64,000 nt of DNA from Rhodopseudomonas rhenobacensis (GCF_014203125.1 NZ_JACHIH010000021.1:1-64000); one strand, 5' to 3'. Positions 28,059-37,835 are shown, counted from the first letter of the stretch. Notes: generated from the letters alone by a model not told the origin. Made by a program: numbers and translations.

Positions 28059-28811
28059 TCACGCCACCGGCAGATCAGTCCGCCGCGGCACGTCGATCAG
28101 CTCCGGCCGTGGGCCGCTCAGGCGCTTATGCATGTGCACCATGAACGCCATGCCGAAAAGCGGCGTCGCCAGGTTGACGATCGGGATCGATACGAAGGCG
28201 GCAATCACCAGACCGGCCATAAACACTGTGGTGCCGTATTCCTTGCGCATCGCCTTGGCCTCGGCCACCGGGCGAAACCGCATCGCCGCGAGCTCGAAAT
28301 ATTCCCGGCCGAGCAGCCAGGCGGTGGCGATGAAGAACGCGATGAAGCCCGCGCCGGCGACGAACACGAACGGCAGCGCCAACAGATAGACCAGAATGGT
28401 CAGCAGCGCGGCCTTGGTGCTTTCGGTGATCGCGCGGCCGAACGGCAGCGCGACGCCGGGCCGCTCGTCGGGATAGTATTCGCGCTCGACGTGTTCGGCG
28501 ACGTCGTCGACGAAGAAGCCGGCCACCAGCGAGGTCACCGCCGGCATCAGGAACACCGCGCCGAGCACCACGCCGAGGCCTGCGGCGATCGACAGGATCC
28601 AGGCCAGGATGTTGAGCGGGGCGTGGAAGCTGGAGCCGAGCGCGGTCTCCGCCCAGACCTCGCCGGATTCCGCGAACCAGCTCAGCGCGCGCTGCAGCCC
28701 GATCGCCATCACGGTGATCAGCACCAGGGCGAAGCCGATCGAGCGGTACAGGATGGCGCGCATCGGCGGCGCCAGGATCTGGGTCAGGGCCTTGATGGCG
28801 GCGTCGAGCAT
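28059..28811 (-). CDS. EI24/CysZ-like membrane protein
   Basis: A 250-residue integral membrane protein with about four to six hydrophobic helices and an EI24-type pattern: FVDDVAEHVEREYYP, LGREYFELAAMRF and PIVNLATPLFGMAFMVHMHK. CysZ members import sulfate, but most alphaproteobacterial EI24 proteins are uncharacterised, so substrate is open. ATG start; it lies 78 bp downstream of the YiiX-like gene on the same strand, which suggests one transcript. Confidence 0.82.
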   Translation of the reverse strand: MLDAAIKALTQILAPPMRAILYRSIGFALVLITVMAIGLQRALSWFAESGEVWAETALGSSFHAPLNILAWILSIAAGLGVVLGAVFLMPAVTSLVAGFFVDDVAEHVEREYYPDERPGVALPFGRAITESTKAALLTILVYLLALPFVFVAGAGFIAFFIATAWLLGREYFELAAMRFRPVAEAKAMRKEYGTTVFMAGLVIAAFVSIPIVNLATPLFGMAFMVHMHKRLSGPRPELIDVPRRTDLPVA

Positions 28812-28889
28812 GATCGCGAGGTCCTCTGTGGAAATCCTCGCCAGAGGTAGCCATGTCGATCGGCTTCGACAAGAGGCGCCGCCGCCGCG

Positions 28890-29837
28890 CTAGGCGACGC
28901 GCTCGCGGCGCGGCAGCTGCGCCGGGACATAATCGACCACGGTGAAATGCTCGGTGACGCGGACGCGTTCGACGAGGGCTGCGTCTGGGGCCTGCCGCGG
29001 CGGCGGGTCAACCGCCTCGGCGGCGTGCTGCGGCGGCGGCTCGATCGCGCCGTGAAACGGATCGGCCGGGTCCGGCACCTCGCTCAGCGGCTTCTGTTTG
29101 TCGGCCCAATGCAGCGCGGTGTAGTCGAAGCCGCTGACGATGGTCGGCTTGACGATGTTGAAATACGGCGAGATGTCGAAGTCGCGCGGCATGTACAGCG
29201 ACGAATCGCGGATCTGCAAGATCTCGCGGCGCGCGGCGCGGGAGCCGGCGCGGGTGACCTTCGGCAGGATCGGGTAGCGCACCGAATCGAACGCCTGCGC
29301 GATCAGCGCCGAACAGATGATTTTCGTCGGATCGCCGGAGCCGAGCGCAATCAGCCGCCGCCGCCAGCGCTGCGGCACCGGCAACGGAAACAGATAGCGC
29401 ATCAGGTCGAGGATGTTCTTGGTGTCGTAACCGAAGCCGATCCGGTTGATGGCGTAGCGGCACACCGTGTTGCGGTCCTCATGCGACAGCCCGACCGGGC
29501 GGCACAGCCTTGTGTGATAGGGAAAGTAGCGCGACAACGGCGAGGTCTCGACGCCTTCGCCGATATTGGCCTCGATCAGCACATGCGGCTCGCCGTCGGG
29601 CTCCGCGGCGCCGTCGATCGGGCCGACATAGAGGGCGGCGTGCGACCAGGTCGACTGCGTCAGATATTTGATGATGCCGGAGACCCGGTTGTTGCCTTCG
29701 ACCAAGAGCACGTCGCCGGGCTGCATGCTGGCGCGCAGATGGTCGGGATCGCTCGGGGTGAACGGCTCATAGCCCGGCACCTCCTTCTGAAGGTAATCCG
29801 CGATCAACTTGCCGATTCGATCCAACACGACGCCCAT
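28890..29837 (-). CDS. YiiX-like permuted NlpC/P60 (papain-fold) hydrolase
   Basis: A 315-residue protein. MQPGDVLLVEGNNRVSG, STWSHAALYVG (catalytic His) and KIICSALIAQAF (catalytic Cys) appear in that order, as in circularly permuted NlpC/P60 (YiiX/YebB-type) enzymes, where His precedes Cys. Known relatives cut amide bonds in cell wall or lipids; the substrate here is unknown. The C-terminal ~70 residues are Pro-rich and charged. I chose the ATG at 29837 (MGVVLDRIGKLI); the frame is open 16 codons further up but without a signal peptide or better ribosome-binding site. Confidence 0.78.
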   Translation of the reverse strand: MGVVLDRIGKLIADYLQKEVPGYEPFTPSDPDHLRASMQPGDVLLVEGNNRVSGIIKYLTQSTWSHAALYVGPIDGAAEPDGEPHVLIEANIGEGVETSPLSRYFPYHTRLCRPVGLSHEDRNTVCRYAINRIGFGYDTKNILDLMRYLFPLPVPQRWRRRLIALGSGDPTKIICSALIAQAFDSVRYPILPKVTRAGSRAARREILQIRDSSLYMPRDFDISPYFNIVKPTIVSGFDYTALHWADKQKPLSEVPDPADPFHGAIEPPPQHAAEAVDPPPRQAPDAALVERVRVTEHFTVVDYVPAQLPRRERVA

Positions 29838-30011
29838 GAGCGCTGTCTCCGGCTGCCTGCCTGCCAGCCCGGAGCATGGGCACAAGCCGTTGCAATTTGG
29901 TTCATTTGCCTCAGCATCGCCTGAACCATTGCGTAACCATGTTGCTGGCCAAGCCGCGATGCGGCAAGTTCGCTGCGATCACCCTCGAACGTCAAGTTGC
30001 GGAAACCCCTG

Positions 30012-31448
30012 ATGACGATGTCTCGCCGCGAGTTCCTGTCGGCGTCGGCGGCCCTGGCGCTGACTCCCGCGCTGCGCGGCATCGCCTTCGCCGCGCCGTT
30101 GCCGCGCGAGGCCGACGTGGTGGTGATCGGCGCTGGCGCCGCCGGCATCGCCGCGGCGCGCCGCATCGTTGCCGCCAATCGCAAGGTGATCGTGATCGAA
30201 GCCGGGACGCAGATCGGCGGCCGCTGCCTCACCGACAACGCCAGCTTCGAGGTTCCGTTCGATCGCGGCGCGCGCTGGCTGCACAATCCCGACAGCAACC
30301 CGATGATCAAGCTCGGCCGCAGCGTCGGGCTCGACGTCGCGCCGGCGCCGCCCGGGCAGCGGCTGCGGATCGGCCGCCGCAACGCCCGCCCGGGCGAGAC
30401 CGAGGATCTCTTGGCCACCCTGGTGCGCGCCAACCGCGCCATCGACGACGCCGCCCGCAAGGCCGATCTGTCCTGCGCCGCGGCGCTGCCGAAGGACCTC
30501 GGCGACTGGGCGGCAACCGTCGAGTTTCTGCTCGGACCCTACGCCTCCGGCAAGGACCTGAAAGACCTCTCGGCGCTCGATCAGTTCCGCGCGCAGGATC
30601 GCAACGCCATGGTGGCGTGCCGCCAGGGGCTCGGCACCATGATCGCCAAGCTCGGCGAGGGGTTGCCGGTGGCGCTGTCGGCGCCGGCGACGCGAATCAC
30701 CTGGAGCGGCCGCGACGTCGGCGTCGAGACCGCGGCCGGGCGCATTGCAGCCCGCGCGGTGATCGTCACGGTCTCGAGCAACGTGCTGGCGTCCGGCGCC
30801 ATCAAGTTCAGCCCGGAGCTGCCGAAGCGGCAGCTCGACGCCGCCGCCAAGCTGACGCTCGGCAGCTACGATCACGTGGCGCTGTTGTTGTCCGGCAATC
30901 CGCTCGGATTGCCCAAGGACGAGATCATGATCGAGCAGAGTAGCGACGCCCGCACCGCCTTCCTGGCCGCCAATATCGGCGGCAGCTCGCTGTGTACGGT
31001 CGACGTCGCGGGCGGCTTCGGCCGTGACCTCGCGGCGCAGGGCGAGGCGGCGATGATCGATTTTGCCAAGGAATGGCTGAGCAAGCTATTCGGCAGCGAT
31101 GCGGTGGCCGATGTCAAGAAGGCGGTTGCGACGCGCTGGAATGCGCAGCCCTTGGTGCAGGGCGCGATGTCGGCGGCGGTGCCGGGCGGGCAGTCGTCCC
31201 GTCGGGTTTTGAGCGAACCGATCGGGCCGTTGTTTTTAGCCGGCGAAGCCACCCACGAGACGCTGTGGGGCACCGTGGACGGCGCCTGGGACAGTGGCGA
31301 ACGCGCCGCCGACGCCGCGCTGAAGCGGCTCGGCGGGGTGAAGACCGATCAGCCGGCGCAGCCGGCGGCGCGCAAGCCGAAGCAGCGCCGCGAGCGGGGT
31401 GCCACGGGCGCCAATGCCGGCGAGCTCGGCTGGCCGGGGAGGCGCTGA
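30012..31448 (+). CDS. Tat-exported flavin monoamine oxidase family protein
   Basis: A 478-residue FAD-dependent amine oxidase. The twin-arginine signal SRREFLSASA is followed by the FAD-binding VVVIGAGAAGIAAARR, the GG doublet in IGGRCLTDN and the conserved RGARWLH. The C-terminal FAD motif appears as LFLAGEATHETLWGTVDGAWDSG. The enzyme should oxidise a primary or secondary amine in the periplasm, giving aldehyde, ammonia and peroxide; the substrate is unknown. ATG at 30012 or 30018 and an upstream TTG are all possible; the two ATGs bring the Tat motif close to the N-terminus, as usual. Confidence 0.88.
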   Translation: MTMSRREFLSASAALALTPALRGIAFAAPLPREADVVVIGAGAAGIAAARRIVAANRKVIVIEAGTQIGGRCLTDNASFEVPFDRGARWLHNPDSNPMIKLGRSVGLDVAPAPPGQRLRIGRRNARPGETEDLLATLVRANRAIDDAARKADLSCAAALPKDLGDWAATVEFLLGPYASGKDLKDLSALDQFRAQDRNAMVACRQGLGTMIAKLGEGLPVALSAPATRITWSGRDVGVETAAGRIAARAVIVTVSSNVLASGAIKFSPELPKRQLDAAAKLTLGSYDHVALLLSGNPLGLPKDEIMIEQSSDARTAFLAANIGGSSLCTVDVAGGFGRDLAAQGEAAMIDFAKEWLSKLFGSDAVADVKKAVATRWNAQPLVQGAMSAAVPGGQSSRRVLSEPIGPLFLAGEATHETLWGTVDGAWDSGERAADAALKRLGGVKTDQPAQPAARKPKQRRERGATGANAGELGWPGRR

Positions 31449-31698
31449 TCGGGTTGCGGACGGCGCGCCGCTCAGAGCCTGCTGAACCTGCTGTCGAGCC
31501 GATCGGGCACTTGGCCACCACGTCATGGCCGCGCTCGTCGCGGCCATCCACGCCCACTGGCGAGGCTTCTGATGTTTCCGTGGGTGGCCGGGACAAGCCC
31601 GGCCATGACGCGGAGAGGGCGCGGGGATCCAGAATCTCTCCCCGCGTAGCAAGCCGGATCGTGCGCGTCCCGTCGCGCCTCGGGATGACGGGCCCAAC

Positions 31699-34110
31699 TC
31701 AGCCCCGCAGCACGCCGCCGGTCTTCTTGGTGACTTCGGCGACGATCTTGCCGCCGATCGCGTCGATTTCCTGATCGGTCAGGGTCTTGTCGCGCGGCTG
31801 AATCGTCACCGCGATGCCGACCGACTTTTTCGCCTCGTCGATGCCCTTGCCTTCATAGACGTCGAATACCGCGACGCCGGTGATCAGCTTCTTGTCGACG
31901 CCCTGCGCGGCGCGGACGATGTCGCCGGCGCGAACAGAGCGATCGACGATGAAGGCGAAGTCGCGCGACACCGGATGGAATGCCGACAACTCCAGCGTCG
32001 GCTTGGCACGCGTGGCCTTCTGCTTGCCCTCGGGAATCCGATCGAGAATCACCTCGAAGGCGAGCAGCGGGCCGTCGGCGTGCAGGGCTTCCAGCGCGCG
32101 CGGATGCAGCTCGCCGAAATAGCCGAGCACGTTCTGCGGGCCGATCTGGATCGCGCCGGAGCGTCCCGGATGCAGCCAGCCCGGCAACGCCTTGCCGGTG
32201 ACGATCTGCAGCGCCTGCATCGGACAGCCGGCGGCGGCCAAGACCGCGAACGCATCGGCCTTGGCGTCGAATGCGTCGGCCGGCGCCGCGCCCGACCAAT
32301 GCCGGCCGAGCCCCTTCGACGAGGCAAAGCCGTGGCGCACGCCGGAGGCGGCGACGAATTGATCCTGCGGCTGGTCGCCCTTGAACACTTGCCCGACCTC
32401 GAACAGCGCCAGATCGGAGTTGCCGCGATCGGCATTGGCCTGCGCCGCGGCGATCAGCCCCGGCAGCAGGCTCGGCCGCATGTCGGAAAGATCGGACGCA
32501 ATCGGATTGGCCAGCGCCAGTTCGGGCTGCCCGCCGCCGAACAACGCGGCCTGCGGCTTGGAGATGAACGACCAGTTGACCGCCTCGACCAGGCCGCGCG
32601 CCGCCAGCGCACGCTTGGCGCGGCGGGTGCGCAGCTGGATCGGGGTCAGCACCGGCTTGCGCGGGTTCTCGCCGCGCTCGAACGGCGTCAGCGGCACCTT
32701 GTCGACGCCGACGATGCGGACGATTTCCTCGACCAGATCGGCCTTGCCGTGGACGTCGCTGCGCCACGACGGAATCGCCACCTTCACGGTCTGGCCGGAG
32801 CCCGCAACCATGAAGCCGAGCCGGCTGAGGATGCGACGGGCTTCCGGCAGCGCCACGTCGATGCCGGCCAGCCGCTTCACTTCGGCGAGCGGGAAGTCGA
32901 TCAACCGATCGTCGCCGAACGGGTTGCCGACCACGACGATCTCCGATGGCGTGCCGCCGCAGAACTCCAGCACCAGTTTGGTGGCGAGCTCCAGCCCCGG
33001 CACCATGAAGGCCGGATCGACGCCGCGCTCGAAGCGATAGCGCGCGTCCGAATTGATGCCGAGCCGGCGCCCGGTCTGCGCGATGTTGATCTCGTTCCAC
33101 AACGCCGATTCGATCAGCACGTCGGTGGTCTCGGCCGAGCAGCCCGAGGCCTCGCCGCCCATGATGCCGGCCAGCGATTCGACGCCGGTCTCGTCGGCGA
33201 TGACGCAGACCTTGGGATCGAGCGTGTAGGTCTTGCCGTCGAGCGCCAGCAGGGTTTCGCCGTCGCGGGCGGCGCGCACGGTGAGGTCGCCCTTGACCTT
33301 GGCGGCGTCGAACACATGCAGCGGCCGCGAACGGTCGAAGGTGAGGTAGTTGGTGATGTCGACCAGCGCGTTGATCGGCCGCAGCCCGATCGAGGTGAGC
33401 CGCTGCTGCAGCCACTCCGGCGACGGGCCGTTTTTCACGCCACGCACCAGCCGCATCGCGAAGCCGGGACAGAGCTTGTCGTCTTCCACGGCGACTTTCA
33501 CCGGGCAGGGGAATTCGCCCCGGATCGGCTTGATGGCGTGATCGATCAACCTGCCCATGTCGGCGGCGGCGAGATCGCGGGCGATGCCGCGCACGCCGGC
33601 GCAGTCCTGCCGGTTCGGCGTGAGGTTGATGTCGAGCACCGGGTCGCCGAGCTTGGCCCATTCCGCGTAGGAGACGCCGACCGGGGCGTCCGCCGGCAAT
33701 TCGATGATGCCGTCGATGCCGTCGGGCAATGCCAGTTCGCCGGCCGAGCACATCATGCCCTGGCTCTCGACGCCGCGGATGGTGCCGACGCTGATGGTGA
33801 AATCCTTCGCCGGAATATAGGTGCCAGGTGCTGCGAACACCGTCTTCAATCCGGCGCGGGCATTCGGCGCGCCGCACACCACCTGCAACGGCTCACCAGC
33901 TCCAGTATCGACCTTGCAGACCCGCAGCCGGTCGGCGTTGGGATGCTGCTCGGCCGAGATGATCTGCGCGATCGAGAACGGCTTCAGCAGCTTGGCCTTG
34001 TCCTCGATGCCTTCGACCTCGAGCCCGATCATGGTGAGCTTGTCGGCGAGCCGCTCCAGCGATTCGTCGGTGTCGAGATGGTCCTTCAACCAGGAGAGCG
34101 AGAATTTCAT
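31699..34110 (-). CDS. pheT: Phenylalanyl-tRNA synthetase beta subunit
   Basis: An 803-residue bacterial PheT. The order of domains is standard: N-terminal tRNA-binding OB fold (residues ~40-150, [14 protein letters not shown]), the B3/B4 domain with editing site ([12 protein letters not shown]), B5 ([16 protein letters not shown]), and the C-terminal anticodon-binding FDX-ACB domain ([13 protein letters not shown]). It pairs with PheS as alpha2beta2 in the cytoplasm. The ATG overlaps the HEPN gene stop (ATGA) and has no strong ribosome-binding site of its own, so its translation is probably coupled to that gene rather than to pheS. Confidence 0.98.
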   Translation of the reverse strand: MKFSLSWLKDHLDTDESLERLADKLTMIGLEVEGIEDKAKLLKPFSIAQIISAEQHPNADRLRVCKVDTGAGEPLQVVCGAPNARAGLKTVFAAPGTYIPAKDFTISVGTIRGVESQGMMCSAGELALPDGIDGIIELPADAPVGVSYAEWAKLGDPVLDINLTPNRQDCAGVRGIARDLAAADMGRLIDHAIKPIRGEFPCPVKVAVEDDKLCPGFAMRLVRGVKNGPSPEWLQQRLTSIGLRPINALVDITNYLTFDRSRPLHVFDAAKVKGDLTVRAARDGETLLALDGKTYTLDPKVCVIADETGVESLAGIMGGEASGCSAETTDVLIESALWNEINIAQTGRRLGINSDARYRFERGVDPAFMVPGLELATKLVLEFCGGTPSEIVVVGNPFGDDRLIDFPLAEVKRLAGIDVALPEARRILSRLGFMVAGSGQTVKVAIPSWRSDVHGKADLVEEIVRIVGVDKVPLTPFERGENPRKPVLTPIQLRTRRAKRALAARGLVEAVNWSFISKPQAALFGGGQPELALANPIASDLSDMRPSLLPGLIAAAQANADRGNSDLALFEVGQVFKGDQPQDQFVAASGVRHGFASSKGLGRHWSGAAPADAFDAKADAFAVLAAAGCPMQALQIVTGKALPGWLHPGRSGAIQIGPQNVLGYFGELHPRALEALHADGPLLAFEVILDRIPEGKQKATRAKPTLELSAFHPVSRDFAFIVDRSVRAGDIVRAAQGVDKKLITGVAVFDVYEGKGIDEAKKSVGIAVTIQPRDKTLTDQEIDAIGGKIVAEVTKKTGGVLRG

Positions 34111-34574
34111 GATGCTCGGTTCTTGAATAGGAGGTGGGCCGCCAGGGTTCGGCGATCGTCGGATGAAAGTTGTTCGATCGCCGCGGCGACGTCGCGGGCC
34201 TGATCGACGAGTTCGCGTGCGCGTTTAACGGTAAAGACGCCTTTGGTGGGAGGCAGATAGTCGGCCTTGTGCCGCTCGCTTTGCAGCAGAATCACGGTCG
34301 TTCCGATTTCCCGAAGGTTGTCGCGGTCCTTCAACGGGCCGGTCGCGAAGGCGCTCTTCAGCGGCCCGTGGTCCAAAGCGCGATACACCCGGACATATTC
34401 TTCGGCTGCATCGTCAGACAGCAACGCCCCAGCGCTCGATTTAGCAAGGCTGTGGAAGACCGCATAATACGCCGTGCTCACCGCCCGCCGCCGAAACGCG
34501 CCGCTGCGGCCGCCGCGCTCCAGCAGCAACTCCGCGGCGTCGAGCAATCGCGATACCATCGTCGGCGAGGCCAT
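34107..34574 (-). CDS. HEPN-domain protein inserted between pheS and pheT
   Basis: A 155-residue helical protein. [17 protein letters not shown] (residues ~31-47) is the pattern of the HEPN family (PF05168-like), and the C-terminus has [10 protein letters not shown], a possible Rx4-6H motif of the HEPN ribonucleases. HEPN proteins serve as toxins, RNA-binding subunits or ribonucleases. It starts 3 nt after a 93-residue partner gene and its TGA overlaps the pheT ATG, so this pair forms a cassette inside pheST. An RNase toxin acting on tRNA or mRNA is attractive but unproven; it could also be a non-catalytic HEPN protein. Confidence 0.75.
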   Translation of the reverse strand: MASPTMVSRLLDAAELLLERGGRSGAFRRRAVSTAYYAVFHSLAKSSAGALLSDDAAEEYVRVYRALDHGPLKSAFATGPLKDRDNLREIGTTVILLQSERHKADYLPPTKGVFTVKRARELVDQARDVAAAIEQLSSDDRRTLAAHLLFKNRAS

Positions 34575-34577
34575 GAT

Positions 34578-34859
34578 CTAGTTCACGTCCTCGTCGATTT
34601 GCTGGTCGCCGAGGTATTCGCCCTCGAGCAGCACGAACCGCTGCTCGCCTTCGCGCAACAGCGCGGTGCGGATTTCGTGCATCGACTTGCTGATCGCTTT
34701 GGTCGGCGCGTTCGCATCGGTGTAACGAGCCTTGATGCGGACGACGGGACTGCCGTCGAAGTCGATTTCAGAGCGTACTTCTGAACCTTGAAATCCGAAC
34801 GCACCAAGATTGTCTCTTAGGATCCGTGACGCAATCTGTTCGATGTCATTGTCGTTCAT
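34578..34859 (-). CDS. Small acidic protein paired with the HEPN gene
   Basis: A 93-residue acidic protein with a helical start (MNDNDIEQIASRILRDNLG), a middle beta segment (FDGSPVVRIKARY), a helix (KAISKSMHEIRTALLREGE) and a strongly acidic tail (DQQIDEDVN). I do not recognise a family; it lacks the GSx10DxD nucleotidyltransferase motif of MNT antitoxins. GGAG precedes its ATG, 39 bp after pheS, and it ends 3 nt before the HEPN gene. Size, charge and order fit an antitoxin-like partner, by inference only. Confidence 0.7.
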   Translation of the reverse strand: MNDNDIEQIASRILRDNLGAFGFQGSEVRSEIDFDGSPVVRIKARYTDANAPTKAISKSMHEIRTALLREGEQRFVLLEGEYLGDQQIDEDVN

Positions 34860-34898
34860 GGGATCACTCCGCCGTGGTCAGCAGCATACCACAGACAA

Positions 34899-35984
34899 TC
34901 ACGGGTTGCTCAATCCCCCGGCCAGCGTCGGCACGTCGAGCGGTTTGAAGCCGTAGTGATTGAGGAAGCGGACGTCGCCTTCGAACAATTGCCGCAAATC
35001 GCTCATGCCGTATTTCAGCATCGCGATGCGGTCGATGCCCATGCCCCAGGCGAAGCCCTGATAGACTTCCGGATCGATGCCGCAGGCGGTCAGCACGTTG
35101 GGGTGCACCATGCCGCAGCCGAGAATCTCCAGCCAGTCCTCGCCCTCGCCGAAGCGGATCTCGCCCTTGTCGCGGCGGCACTGGATATCGACTTCCAGCG
35201 ACGGCTCGGTGAACGGGAAGAACGACGGCCGGAACCGCATGTTGATGTTGTCGACCTCGAAGAACGCCTTGCAGAACTCGTGCAAAATCCATTTCAGGTG
35301 GCCGAGATGCGAGCCCTTGTCGATGACGAGGCCCTCGACCTGGTGAAACATCGGTGTGTGGGTCTGGTCACTGTCGCTGCGATAGGTGCGACCCGGACAG
35401 ATCACCCGGATCGGCGGCTTCTGCGACAACATGGTACGCACCTGCACCGGCGAAGTGTGGGTGCGCAGCAAGAGGCGCGAGCCGTCCGGCTTCGGGTTGA
35501 AGTAGAAGGTGTCGTGCATCTCGCGCGCGGGATGGCCTTCCGGGAAATTCAGCTTGGTGAAGTTGTAGTCGTCGGTCTCGATGTCCGGGCCTTCGGCGAT
35601 CGCAAAGCCCATGTCGGCGAAGATCGTGGTGAGTTCGTCCATCACCTGGCTGAGCGGATGAATCCGGCCCTGCTCGGCGGGCGTCTCGCGCAGCGGCAGC
35701 GTGACGTCGATGGTCTCCGAGGCCAGCCGGGCGTCCAGTGCTGCGTTCTTCAGAATGTCGCGCCGCGCGGCGAGCGCATCGCTGACCACGGTTTTGGCGA
35801 GGTTGATTGCAGCGCCCTCGGTCTTGCGCTCCTCCGGCGACATCTTGCCGAGCGTGGCAAGCAATGCGGAGATCGAGCCCTTCTTGCCGAGGGCCGCGAC
35901 GCGCACGGCTTCGAGCGCGGCTTCGTCGGAAGCCTCGGCGACGGCGGCGAGAATTTGCGATTGCAGGTTTTCGAGAGTCGACAT
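34899..35984 (-). CDS. pheS: Phenylalanyl-tRNA synthetase alpha subunit
   Basis: A 361-residue class II synthetase subunit holding the catalytic site. N-terminal coiled-coil ([14 protein letters not shown]... about residues 1-90), then motif 2/3-type sequences: [56 protein letters not shown], and [10 protein letters not shown] near the end with [16 protein letters not shown]. The ATG at 35984 starts the usual N-terminus; the frame is open 53 codons upstream but in non-conserved repeat DNA. The next gene downstream is not pheT but the two-gene cassette. Confidence 0.98.
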   Translation of the reverse strand: MSTLENLQSQILAAVAEASDEAALEAVRVAALGKKGSISALLATLGKMSPEERKTEGAAINLAKTVVSDALAARRDILKNAALDARLASETIDVTLPLRETPAEQGRIHPLSQVMDELTTIFADMGFAIAEGPDIETDDYNFTKLNFPEGHPAREMHDTFYFNPKPDGSRLLLRTHTSPVQVRTMLSQKPPIRVICPGRTYRSDSDQTHTPMFHQVEGLVIDKGSHLGHLKWILHEFCKAFFEVDNINMRFRPSFFPFTEPSLEVDIQCRRDKGEIRFGEGEDWLEILGCGMVHPNVLTACGIDPEVYQGFAWGMGIDRIAMLKYGMSDLRQLFEGDVRFLNHYGFKPLDVPTLAGGLSNP

Positions 35985-36003
35985 TGGCGAGCGCCCCGGT
36001 CTC

Positions 36004-36163
36004 CCAGCTCCCCTGGAGGGGAGGTCGATCCGCTCAAACGGACCGGTGGGGATGATGAAAATCGGGGGCGCGTGCGGATCGGCAGGACACCCCACCCCGA
36101 ACGTCACACAGCGACGCTTTGAGCATCGCTGTGCCATTCGCACCCTCCCCTGGAGGGGAGGGT
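36004..36163. repeat. Family C-like hairpins between rplT and pheS
   Basis: Contains a hairpin at 36142-36163 (ACCCTCCCC, TGGA loop, GGGGAGGGT, perfect 9-bp stem) and a related GCTCCCCTGGAGGGGAG hairpin at about 36008-36025. They sit in the pheS leader on the minus strand, where a terminator-attenuator would be, but they resemble the dispersed repeats, so I do not call attenuation. Confidence 0.6.
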
Positions 36164-36198
36164 CAACAGGGTAACGCCGCGAGAGCGGCGCTAAACCT

Positions 36199-36558
36199 TT
36201 ACGCCGCGAGCGCGGCCTTGGCCTTCTCGGCGATCGCCAGGAACGCCGCCGGTTCGGTGATCGCCAGATCCGACAGCACCTTGCGGTCGACCATCACGCC
36301 GGACTTGGCGAGGCCGTTGATGAACACGCTGTAGGTCATGCCGAGCGGACGGACCGCGGCGTTGATGCGCTGGATCCACAACGCGCGGAACGTGCGCTTC
36401 TTGCGCTTGCGATCGCGGAACGCATACTGGCCGGCCTTGTCGACGGCGGCCTTGGCGGTGCGGATGGTGTTCTTGCGCCGGCCGCGGAAACCCTTGGCGA
36501 GCTTGTAGACTTTCTTATGCTTGGCGTGAGCCGTCACACCGCGTTTGACGCGAGCCAT
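36199..36558 (-). CDS. rplT: 50S ribosomal protein L20
   Basis: A 119-residue basic protein, full length: [53 protein letters not shown] and [20 protein letters not shown]20 is an assembly protein of the large subunit and represses its own operon in other bacteria. It lies 85 bp after rpmI. A small GAGA-loop hairpin (36175-36190) follows its stop, without T-tract. Confidence 0.98.
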   Translation of the reverse strand: MARVKRGVTAHAKHKKVYKLAKGFRGRRKNTIRTAKAAVDKAGQYAFRDRKRKKRTFRALWIQRINAAVRPLGMTYSVFINGLAKSGVMVDRKVLSDLAITEPAAFLAIAEKAKAALAA

Positions 36559-36643
36559 GACTGATCTCCTTCATCTGAAATTGGTGGAATGACCGCGCGG
36601 ACGCGGCCTGATGAGGTCGCCGCTCACAGAGCGGCTTGAACGG

Positions 36644-36844
36644 TCAGGCGTTCGGCAGGAAATACTTCTTGATGTTTTCGCCGTCGGTCTTGAACAGAAT
36701 GCGCGTGCCGCGCAGCTGACGAATCTGCTTCTTCGTCCGCTTGATCATGCCGTGGCGTTTGCCGGCATGGGCCGACACAACTTTGCCGGTGCCGGTTACT
36801 TTGAAGCGCTTTTTGGCGCCCGATTTGGTCTTCAGCTTGGGCAT
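36644..36844 (-). CDS. rpmI: 50S ribosomal protein L35
   Basis: A 66-residue basic protein of standard length with the L35 signature [18 protein letters not shown] and [19 protein letters not shown], ending KYFLPNA. In the classical operon it directly follows infC; here about 990 bp and an opposite-strand gene lie between, so it needs its own promoter, which I could not place. Confidence 0.98.
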   Translation of the reverse strand: MPKLKTKSGAKKRFKVTGTGKVVSAHAGKRHGMIKRTKKQIRQLRGTRILFKTDGENIKKYFLPNA

Positions 36845-37111
36845 TTGGCTCTCCTATTCCGACGCGCAAGAGTCGCCCGCGAGGGCGGCTGGCCGGCTAA
36901 AATGCTCGTTAGAGCGTTGAAAGTGCTCAGTTAAAGTCCTATCGGACGCAACCGGCACGGACATCGACACGGCAGCCCTTGATCAGCCGGGCGATGAAGG
37001 TTGCGCTTATGGCAGAGCGGCGTCAGATTGGCAACGATTAACGCCAACGATATGGCAGGGGCCGCTCGCCTCACCACGGGCGATGCCCCCTTTGCAGGGA
37101 GCCCGACGCCG

Positions 37112-37540
37112 ATGCTGACGCGACCGCTCACTCATTCTGCCGAATTTGCACGGTCTGCCGCGGCGCCGTGGCTGCTGACAGCGGCGCTTGTGGTCGCGGT
37201 GATAGGCGCGGCCGGCGACGCCGAAGCAAAGCACGCCCGGCGCGCGCCGGCCGGGCTCTATGACGGGATCTGGAACGTGGAATTCGCCACAGAGGCCGGT
37301 AATTGCAGCTCGGGCTACCGGGTGCCGTTCACCGTCCGCGGCCGCCTTGTGTCATCGGCCGGCGGCGGCAAGGTCACCGGCGGCATCGGCCGCGGCGGCG
37401 CGGTGTCGGTGCGGGTCTCGGTCGGCGCTTCGGTCGCCAGCGGCAACGGCCGGCTCGCCGGCAATGTCGGCGCCGGGCGCTGGAGCGGGCTGATTTCCGG
37501 CGATCGCTGCAGCGGCGCCTGGCAGGCCACGCGCGGTTAG
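37112..37540 (+). CDS. Small exported hypothetical protein
   Basis: A 142-residue protein on the opposite strand between rpmI and infC. A signal peptide (WLLTAALVVAVIGAAGDAEAKH) precedes a Gly-rich beta-type domain: GLYDGIWNVEFATEAGNCSS, VPFTVRGRLVSS, GNGRLAGNVGAGRWSG and DRCSGAWQATRG, with two cysteines that could pair. It resembles small periplasmic hypothetical proteins of the Bradyrhizobium group; no function is known to me. The ATG at 37112 has AGGGA upstream; the frame is open to TTG 37001. Confidence 0.65.
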   Translation: MLTRPLTHSAEFARSAAAPWLLTAALVVAVIGAAGDAEAKHARRAPAGLYDGIWNVEFATEAGNCSSGYRVPFTVRGRLVSSAGGGKVTGGIGRGGAVSVRVSVGASVASGNGRLAGNVGAGRWSGLISGDRCSGAWQATRG

Positions 37541-37553
37541 CTTTCAGCCCGTG

Positions 37554-37713
37554 TCCCGGACGCGGTGCGGCGCACTTGCGCCGCTCCGCAGATCCGGGAC
37601 CGTTACGAATGCCGGCATCGCGGCCAAGCTGGCGGGGAGTTGCGCTTTCGACGTCACGGCCCCGGCTCGTGACTAACCACGCCGAAAGCGGCGCGGTCAG
37701 TCACGTCCGGGGT
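37554..37713. repeat. Family B dispersed repeat
   Basis: Starts GTCCCGGACGCGG, contains CCGGGACCGTTACGAATGCC and ends at GTCACGTCCGGGG; both ends are inverted relatives. It fills the space between the convergent exported-protein gene and infC. Confidence 0.7.
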
Positions 37714-37771
37714 ACGGTGAACTTAAGCGGCGCGTTGCGCTGCGTCCGGGCACGAAGCTGAGCCCCACAAG

Positions 37772-37800
37772 AAAACGGCCCGCCAGAAATCTGACGAGCC
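37772..37800 (-). terminator. Rho-independent terminator of infC
   Basis: On the minus strand GGCTCGTCAGA pairs with TCTGGCGGGCC (11 bp with two G-T wobbles) followed at once by GTTTTCTT. It begins 35 nt after the infC stop. If it works, infC is separated transcriptionally from rpmI-rplT. Confidence 0.8.
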
Positions 37801-37835
37801 TGAATTCTGTCGGTGATGTCGGACCGAAACCGCGA

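Noticed and set aside
31975-34203. Long plus-strand open frame opposite pheT (similar cases lie opposite nosR, nosZ and dnaK)
   Set aside because: Each is the antisense of a conserved housekeeping or nos gene and encodes a compositionally biased, His/Arg/Ala-rich product.
36175-36190. Terminator after rplT
   Set aside because: CGCCGC-GAGA-GCGGCG makes a stable small hairpin, but no T-tract follows, so I list it only in the rplT entry.
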